Notes under the pieces: model-generated | Told to the model about the DNA's origin: nothing | What the model saw: the letters and a program-made list of their open reading frames with translations, nothing else | The model's database searches: none | Program-made: the position numbers and the translations under genes | Assembly (NCBI GenBank): GCA_947178465.1 | Contig: CAMWYL010000077.1 | Location: 1-11,066, forward strand | Length of the DNA stretch: 11,066 nt | Origin: an uncultured Lachnospiraceae bacterium | GTDB taxonomy: Bacteria > Bacillota > Clostridia > Lachnospirales > Lachnospiraceae | Reading direction: 5' to 3' | In this document: one piece after another, positions 7,297-11,066 of the stretch | Position numbering within the stretch: the first letter of the stretch is position 1 | Layout of the letters: the number at the start of each line of letters is the position of its first letter

Positions 7297-7948
7297 TTAA
7301 AATCGCTTTTTAAAATGTCCTCTGCCTAAAAACTCAATAAAGCCCTTGTCTCTCAGGAATTGAAGCTGCTGACGGATTTTTGCCTCAACATTGTGATTTT
7401 CTATATGCTTCGCCTGCAAAAAGTTTATATATGCATATACGTCCTGTAGGCAAAATTCATTTGCTTCTATATTATTCACGCAATTAAGTACATCCAACAG
7501 CCATGAGCGCGAATTGATATTTTGGGTTTCCGGCCTTTTTATCTGTGCATACTTTTCTACTACCGCGCTTGTCGGTTCAATTATGCTGTTTTTAATTATG
7601 TATATTTTCCCCTGCTCCGGAATTTCAGAATATAAAATATTGTAGCCTGTCCATCCTGCACGCCGAGCCGTAGCTGCAAGCGGCTTTCTCTTCTCAATTT
7701 TCTGCAGAACAAAGAAAAACTTGGGAATCAGAAGGAGATCCGTTACAATGTAGTCTGCAGAATACCGCATCACAACGATTACATTTCATGTCTGCAACAG
7801 GCGCGTTATTTTTTAATTCAGATATATGCGAATTGCCGCAGCAAGGACAAAACATGTTTTTACCGACCCGGCTTTCGCTCATCACTCTTATTTTTTGCGC
7901 CTTACTTTTATAATCTTCTCCTAATGATTTGTCAAGGTGTAAATCCAT
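7297..7948 (-). pseudogene. DpnI-type (methyl-GATC-cleaving) restriction endonuclease, broken by an internal deletion
   Basis: Two frames together match DpnI, as I remember the pneumococcal protein. The first runs from ATG 7948 to F63: MDLHLDKSLGEDYKSKAQK, zinc cysteines C34, C37, C56 and C59, and PVAD with the catalytic D53. From about 7765 the match shifts to the next frame: YIVTDLLLIPKFF, RKPLAATARRAGW, and the C-terminal winged helix (NSRSWLLDVLNCV to FLGRGHFKKRF, stop at 7297). DpnI residues of roughly 64-100 are missing, including E64 and K66 of the PD-(D/E)xK site. The first frame runs on as unrelated residues to a stop at 7694. The protein cannot cut DNA as written. A 158-residue fragment with the DNA-binding winged helix could start at ATG 7773, but it has no clear ribosome site. 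No adenine methylase is nearby. Confidence 0.9.
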
Positions 7949-8057
7949 CCAATTTCAATCCATTCTTTTTAAATTTCTCGCTCTGCCATTCTTGCGTTCC
8001 TATGAACAAATCCGCATAACAAAAGCCCCTTGAATGCAAGCATTACTCTCACTGCAC

Positions 8058-8202
8058 GAATTACTGCGAAGGCAAGAGACAACCTCCACTGCGCTTCGCT
8101 ACGTGTCGGTCGTCTCTTGCCTTCCTATGAATTACAGTATGTAAAAGAGTCCTCCGAGTAAACTCGAGGACTCTTTCCACATACTGCAATTCGCAGTAAT
8201 TC
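8058..8202 (-). repeat. 145-bp nested inverted-repeat structure (three-way-junction RNA or small palindromic element)
   Basis: The ends are perfect 13-bp inverted repeats: GAATTACTGCGAA at 8058-8070 and its complement at 8190-8202. Inside are two hairpins. The first, 8129-8191, contains the rpsI terminator and has a further 14-bp outer stem. The second, 8068-8124, has a 17-bp stem starting GAAGGCAAGAGAC. The only non-Watson-Crick pair in each long stem is G-U in the minus-strand transcript (A-C on the other strand), which suggests selection as RNA. The structure begins directly after the rpsI stop codon. No clear target-site duplication is visible. The remaining 7949-8057 holds no gene I can support. 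Confidence 0.75.
8143..8176 (-). terminator. Rho-independent terminator of rplM-rpsI
   Basis: In the minus-strand transcript AAAGAGTCCT-CGAG pairs with CTCG-g-AGGACTCTTT (14 bp with one bulged G), around the loop TTTA, and a short T-run follows at 8146-8143. It lies 27 bp after the rpsI stop codon. Confidence 0.85.
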
Positions 8203-8607
8203 TTATCTCTTTGAAAACTGCGGAGCACGTCTTGCTGCCTTCAAGCCGTACTTCTTTCTTTCCTTCATACGAGGGTCACGGGTTAAGAAGCCTTCCTTCT
8301 TAAGAACCGGTCTGTAATCTGCGTCTGCCTGCAACAGGGCTCTGGAAATACCATGTCTGATTGCACCTGCCTGACCTGTGTAGCCGCCGCCACATACGTT
8401 CACGAGTACGTCAAACTTATCTGCCGTATCTGTCGCTACCAAAGGCTGACGAACGATAACCTTCAGGGTCTCTAATCCGAAATAATCGTCAATCCCTCTT
8501 TTATTGATTGTAATATTACCTGTACCGGGCATTAAATATACTCGGGCAATAGATTTCTTTCTTCTGCCTGTGCCATAATATCTTGAAGCATTTGCTGTTT
8601 TTGCCAT
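8203..8607 (-). CDS. rpsI: 30S ribosomal protein S9
   Basis: This 134-residue protein matches S9 along its whole length: [16 protein letters not shown] (10-25), [33 protein letters not shown], and the basic tail with conserved FSKR at the end, which reaches the ribosomal P site. Length is near the usual 130. The ribosome site AAAGGAGG precedes the ATG. It follows rplM after 30 bp and shares its promoter. A terminator lies just downstream. Confidence 0.98.
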   Translation of the reverse strand: MAKTANASRYYGTGRRKKSIARVYLMPGTGNITINKRGIDDYFGLETLKVIVRQPLVATDTADKFDVLVNVCGGGYTGQAGAIRHGISRALLQADADYRPVLKKEGFLTRDPRMKERKKYGLKAARRAPQFSKR

Positions 8608-8637
8608 TTTAATTTCCTCCTTTATTTGTCCCTTTGA

Positions 8638-9066
8638 TTAAAATGTCAATACTTCCGGCTTCTGAGCTGCATGCTTGTGCTCAGGTCCCGCGTAAACAAA
8701 GAGTTTCCTGTACATTTCACGTCCTAAAGGTCCCTTGGGAAGCATTCCCTTAACAGCATGCTCAATAACCTCTTCCGGCTTCTTGTTCAGCTTCTCTCTC
8801 AATGTCGCCTGCTTCATACCGCCGACATAATCGGAATGATGATAGTAAATCTTCTGATCCATCTTCTTTCCGGTTACCGCAATCTTCTCAGCATTAATAA
8901 CGATTACATAATCACCTGTATCAATATGCGGTGTGAAAATCGGCTTTCTCTTGCCTCTCAATACACTTGCAACCTCTGCTGCCAAACGTCCTAACGTCAT
9001 GCCTGTAGCATCGACTACATACCACTTTCTATCAATTGTAGCTGGGCTGGCCATAAATGTTTTCAT
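8638..9066 (-). CDS. rplM: 50S ribosomal protein L13
   Basis: This 142-residue protein has the exact usual length of L13. It carries [16 protein letters not shown] (14-29), the [16 protein letters not shown] block, [12 protein letters not shown] (72-83) and [20 protein letters not shown]13 is an early-assembling protein of the large subunit. The ribosome site GGAGG is well placed. The gene has its own strong promoter (9256-9284) and a structured leader of about 180 nt, and is co-transcribed with rpsI. Confidence 0.98.
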   Translation of the reverse strand: MKTFMASPATIDRKWYVVDATGMTLGRLAAEVASVLRGKRKPIFTPHIDTGDYVIVINAEKIAVTGKKMDQKIYYHHSDYVGGMKQATLREKLNKKPEEVIEHAVKGMLPKGPLGREMYRKLFVYAGPEHKHAAQKPEVLTF

Positions 9067-9249
9067 TACGTTCCCTCCATATTACCTTGTCTTTGGATTT
9101 CCAAAATCCAATTCGACTGTTCTATTTGTTCCGTTCTCCTCATAATCCGCAGATGTCCGGCTGCATTTTATGATTTCCGGGAACAGGTTCAATACTATAT
9201 CTCAATGCCTCGTCGGGGCTTTGACTTGGCATTAGAAACTCCGTCACAA
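9067..9249 (-). promoter_or_regulatory. Structured rplM leader, candidate L13 autoregulatory leader
   Basis: The predicted 5' leader has several complementary segments. One is a hairpin at 9204-9233 (AATGCC / GGCATT, with inner GTC / GAC). Another is a long-range pair TGTTCC / GGAACA (9127-9132 with 9180-9185) that encloses GCAG / CTGC at 9149-9164. A third hairpin has 8-bp arms (9093-9100 and 9104-9111) 26 bp before the ATG. L13 leaders are known upstream of rplM in low-GC Gram-positives. I have not matched this one to the known consensus. Confidence 0.5.
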
Positions 9250-9255
9250 TAATGT

Positions 9256-9284
9256 ATTTTACTACACGTCCCCGCGTGTGTCAA
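9256..9284 (-). promoter_or_regulatory. Strong sigma-A promoter of rplM-rpsI
   Basis: The -35 is TTGACA (9279-9284), the spacer exactly 17 bp, and the -10 TAAAAT (9256-9261). The spacer holds a perfect 5-bp dyad ACACG...CGTGT (9264-9279), possibly an operator. It starts 19 bp after the methyltransferase stop, so no terminator separates them. Confidence 0.85.
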
Positions 9285-9303
9285 TACCCAAAGCGCCACT
9301 CTT

Positions 9304-10095
9304 TTACTTCTTTTCCAACTTTTTCAAAATATCCAGACTGTGGTTCGAGGCGCCGATCAAATCCCTTCTCTCGCAGGTTTTCATATGGTACTCCAGCCAC
9401 AAACGGAAGGTTTCCTCATCCATCGCGTCAACAATATCCCTGATGAACCCCGTCGCCCCGTCCGTTGCCACCAGCCGTTCCCGCTCTACCGGAAGCCCGG
9501 CCGTCAGGCCTTCGATTTCCTCCACGCGCACCATTTCAAAGAGATCCTCCGGCTTGGACAAACAATGGAAGTCCTCCGTAAGCATGTTTTTCTCAAGCAG
9601 TTCCCGGATTTTTCCCTGTATAAAAGCAAATTGCACCACCACACTGTCATTCATACAGTACGCGACACAGATATGCCCGCCCGGCTTCGTGACCCGCACC
9701 GCCTCCTTCAACGCCGTCATTTTGTCCGCTTCATTATATAAATGATACATCGGCCCCAGCAACAGCGTCAGGTCAAAGCTTTCGTCCGCAAATGCCGACA
9801 GATCTAACGCCGTTCCCTGACAGGATTCCATGTCCTCCGACCCATCCAGCTTGCCGCGCAGGATTTCCAGATTGTGCGCAACCAGCTCCACCGCGGTCAC
9901 CGAATATCCCTCCTTCGCAAGTGTAACGCTGTAACGTCCCGTTCCCGCACCGATTTCAATGATTCGCCTGCTTTTGTCCTCCTCCAAAAGCTCGTGAATA
10001 TACTTCATGGTTGTCAGATATTCCACCTGACCGTGTCTGCGCAAAAGACGCCCTTCTTCATCATAATTATTGTAGTAATCCTCTAAATAATTCAT
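9304..10095 (-). CDS. Class I SAM-dependent methyltransferase
   Basis: From ATG 10095 this is a 263-residue methyltransferase. Motif I, IIEIGAGTGRYSVTLA, is at 45-60, with the acidic SAM contact E70 in VTAVE, D98 in ALDLSAF, the motif IV region LLLGPMYHLYN (111-121), and RVTKPGG (134-140). The C-terminal part (about 150-263) probably shapes substrate binding; I do not recognise the substrate. The start is set by GGAGG six bases before the ATG; the frame extends to a TTG at 10125, but that lies in the terminator's T-run. Only 28 nt separate the terminator from this ATG, too little for a promoter, so expression probably depends on read-through of the upstream leader. It lies between truA and rplM, which are usually adjacent. 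Confidence 0.88.
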   Translation of the reverse strand: MNYLEDYYNNYDEEGRLLRRHGQVEYLTTMKYIHELLEEDKSRRIIEIGAGTGRYSVTLAKEGYSVTAVELVAHNLEILRGKLDGSEDMESCQGTALDLSAFADESFDLTLLLGPMYHLYNEADKMTALKEAVRVTKPGGHICVAYCMNDSVVVQFAFIQGKIRELLEKNMLTEDFHCLSKPEDLFEMVRVEEIEGLTAGLPVERERLVATDGATGFIRDIVDAMDEETFRLWLEYHMKTCERRDLIGASNHSLDILKKLEKK

Positions 10096-10123
10096 ACCGA
10101 TCCTCCATTCCGTCTTGCAATGC

Positions 10124-10160
10124 AAAAAACCTGTCAGACAAAGCTCTGTCTGACAGGTTT
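10124..10160 (-). terminator. Strong terminator just before the methyltransferase, likely an attenuator
   Basis: In the minus-strand transcript AAACCTGTCAGACA (10160-10147) pairs perfectly with TGTCTGACAGGTTT (10140-10127) around a 6-nt loop, followed by a T-run (10129-10124). It is in the methyltransferase's 5' leader, 28 nt before its ATG. Its 5' arm can pair alternatively with the upstream segment 10247-10257. Confidence 0.85.
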
Positions 10161-10209
10161 CTAAATGCTGTTATTGTGTCCTGCAAAATAATCCTTCACC
10201 CAATCAAAG

Positions 10210-10329
10210 CTACCGGATACCCTGCCTGCCGCGCATTACAGATTTTCCCATCAGACATAAACCCTTTCCCCAAAACGGATACGGGCTTACATTCTTAACT
10301 GATGAATAAAATCCAAACAACTGCGTCAT
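10210..10329 (-). CDS. 39-residue putative leader peptide upstream of the methyltransferase
   Basis: The frame starts at ATG 10329 with AGGAG nine bases upstream and encodes MTQLFGFYSSVKNV followed by SPYPFWGKGLCLMG and a basic tail ending RQGIR. I recognise no family. It lies inside a leader of about 250 nt between a promoter and a strong terminator. Codons 8-11 and 25-28 overlap two RNA segments that can pair with each other, and the second can also pair with the terminator. That is the classical arrangement of a regulatory upstream ORF whose translation decides transcription of the next gene. An in-frame ATG at 10353 has only a weak ribosome site. The alternative is an untranslated small RNA or a decayed gene. 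Confidence 0.5.
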   Translation of the reverse strand: MTQLFGFYSSVKNVSPYPFWGKGLCLMGKSVMRGRQGIR

Positions 10330-10361
10330 ATTCAAGGTCTCCTTTCCTCTCATGGTGTGCC

Positions 10362-10375
10362 TTATATCGATATAA
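10362..10375. promoter_or_regulatory. Perfect 14-bp palindrome at the leader's transcription start
   Basis: TTATATCGATATAA is a perfect palindrome at about +2 to +15 of the predicted transcript. It could be an operator, or a small 5'-end hairpin (5-bp stem, loop TCGA). Confidence 0.45.
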
Positions 10376-10383
10376 TTGTTTAT

Positions 10384-10412
10384 ACAATACACCGCAAAAG
10401 CATCCATGTCAA
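10384..10412 (-). promoter_or_regulatory. Sigma-A promoter of the leader / methyltransferase unit
   Basis: The -35 is TTGACA (10407-10412), the spacer 17 bp, and the -10 TATTGT (10384-10389, 4 of 6). The predicted start is near 10377. A weak A-rich/T-rich stem with a T-run just upstream (about 10435-10460) may end the truA / membrane-protein transcript. Confidence 0.65.
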
Positions 10413-10455
10413 GAAAATTCTCTGCTTTTCGGAGAAAAAACACAAAAAGGCCGCA

Positions 10456-10899
10456 TTACCCGTTTTTTCTCTGATACATGTATTCTTTTATGCTTTTGCT
10501 GAACAGCAGCAGCGCTGTCGATGCAATGCCATAAAGCACAAGCAACGCGAGAATCAGAACATAAGGCACCGGAAGCGGCCCAAGTGACATCAGCCCGGGA
10601 ATTGCCATTATCACCACCACGACTGACAGGATCCCGCCTGCGATATACAGATAACGCACCCATGAAAACCCGTAAATCAGCAAGGCAGACAATAAAAGAT
10701 GCACCGCAAAATGCGTCAGCTTAAGGCTTCCCATAAAAAATGTCAAAATATCACAAAAGATATTCACTCCCACAATCGAATAAACAAGCAGCTTTCCCGT
10801 ACGATACATTTTCTCCTGCCGCGCCTCAAACTGCTCCATCTCCTCCTGCTTCTCCGCGTCAGACGTCTGTTCCTCCTCATGTTCCCACCAATTTTCCAT
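10456..10899 (-). CDS. Four-helix integral membrane protein of unknown function
   Basis: From ATG 10899 this is a 147-residue protein. GGAGG six bases upstream decides the start; the longer frame to 10971 would run into truA. Residues 1-35 are hydrophilic and highly acidic (ENWWEHEEE, Glu/Gln-rich, possibly helical) and probably cytoplasmic. Four hydrophobic segments follow at about 36-57, 63-82, 85-101 and 112-133, then a short basic tail (YMYQRKNG). I recognise no catalytic motif and no family. It starts 35 bp after truA with no promoter between, so it is probably transcribed with truA. It is part of the cargo that separates truA from rplM here. Confidence 0.8.
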   Translation of the reverse strand: MENWWEHEEEQTSDAEKQEEMEQFEARQEKMYRTGKLLVYSIVGVNIFCDILTFFMGSLKLTHFAVHLLLSALLIYGFSWVRYLYIAGGILSVVVVIMAIPGLMSLGPLPVPYVLILALLVLYGIASTALLLFSKSIKEYMYQRKNG

Positions 10900-10934
10900 A
10901 TGTTTCCTCCATTTCCCAAGCTTATCCTTTTGTA

Positions 10935-11066
10935 CTATAAAAACTCGTATTTCACCAGCGTCAGCCCGCACGCCGGCGCCGTCGGTCCTGCCTTGACCCG
11001 GTCCAGTGAAGCCAAAATATCCGCCATCTCCTCCGGTCGCCGACGACCTCTTCCGACCTCCATCAG
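10935..11066 (-). CDS. truA: tRNA pseudouridine synthase A, C-terminal end only
   Basis: The last 43 residues of a protein enter from the window edge: LMEVGRGRRRPEEMADILAS, then DRVKAGPTAPACGLTLVKYEF and a stop at 10935. The pattern VGRG...P..M..IL...DR..AGPTAPA.GL.LV is the conserved C-terminal end of TruA, which makes pseudouridine at positions 38-40 in the tRNA anticodon arm. The catalytic Asp lies outside the window. In many Firmicutes truA follows the ECF transporter genes and directly precedes rplM-rpsI, which agrees with the L13-S9 genes found 1.9 kb downstream. Confidence 0.92.
   Translation of the reverse strand: MMEVGRGRRRPEEMADILASLDRVKAGPTAPACGLTLVKYEFL

Noticed and set aside
7694..7773. 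Reading the two DpnI-like frames as two separate genes
   Set aside because: They align to consecutive parts of one protein with the active-site segment missing between them; a single broken gene is simpler.
7932..8042. 36-codon open stretch (HSRGFCYADLFIGTQEW...) overlapping the DpnI-like start
   Set aside because: No start codon or ribosome site and no recognised family; it may be a gene remnant, but I cannot support it.
10161..10220. Frame reading SGSFDWVKDYFAGHNNSI after the leader peptide, as if a frameshift split a longer small protein
   Set aside because: It looks protein-like but has no start of its own and no known family; one by-eye resemblance is not enough. A single-base error near 10215 would need read-level checking.
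10900..10971. Longer N-terminus for the membrane protein
   Set aside because: It would read through the truA 3' end in another frame; GGAGG before ATG 10899 fits much better.
1..11066. tRNA, rRNA, CRISPR array, insertion sequence or replication origin
   Set aside because: I saw no cloverleaf ending in CCA, no spaced direct repeats and no transposase; the 8058-8202 element is the only repeat-like structure.

Overview
The window looks like a chromosomal piece from a Clostridia-type Firmicute, probably Lachnospiraceae. I infer this from strong purine-rich Shine-Dalgarno sites, sigma-A promoters with a 17-bp spacer, the truA / rplM-rpsI ribosomal neighbourhood, and a long SH3-domain cell-wall protein with WalR-type boxes. 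All genes I can support lie on the minus strand, so transcription runs from high to low coordinates. Long open frames on the plus strand are antisense shadows.

Right part (11066 to 8058, in transcription order): the 3' end of truA, a four-helix membrane protein, and a promoter with a leader of about 250 nt. The leader encodes a 39-residue peptide and ends in a strong terminator just before a SAM-dependent methyltransferase gene. Then come the rplM promoter, a structured rplM leader, rplM (L13), rpsI (S9), and a 145-bp nested inverted-repeat structure that contains the rpsI terminator. In many Firmicutes truA directly precedes rplM-rpsI, so the membrane protein and methyltransferase look like cargo placed inside a conserved operon.

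Middle part (7948 to 4531): a DpnI-type restriction endonuclease pseudogene that has lost the E-x-K part of its active site, a cytoplasmic GH3 beta-glycosidase with its own promoter, and a GNAT acetyltransferase.

Left part (4305 to 1): a likely operon of an XRE helix-turn-helix domain fused to a PurM (AIR synthetase) domain, an SDR reductase, and thioredoxin reductase. It is followed by a separately promoted SH3-domain cell-wall protein, cut by the window edge, with two WalR-consensus boxes upstream.

The two strongest candidates for something undescribed are the leader-peptide attenuator before the methyltransferase (10124-10412) and the HTH-PurM fusion with an altered nucleotide-binding loop and a dyad at its own promoter (3055-4400). 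The structured RNA after rpsI (8058-8202) is third. All pairings and alignments were done by eye and from memory of the families; no search or folding program was run.
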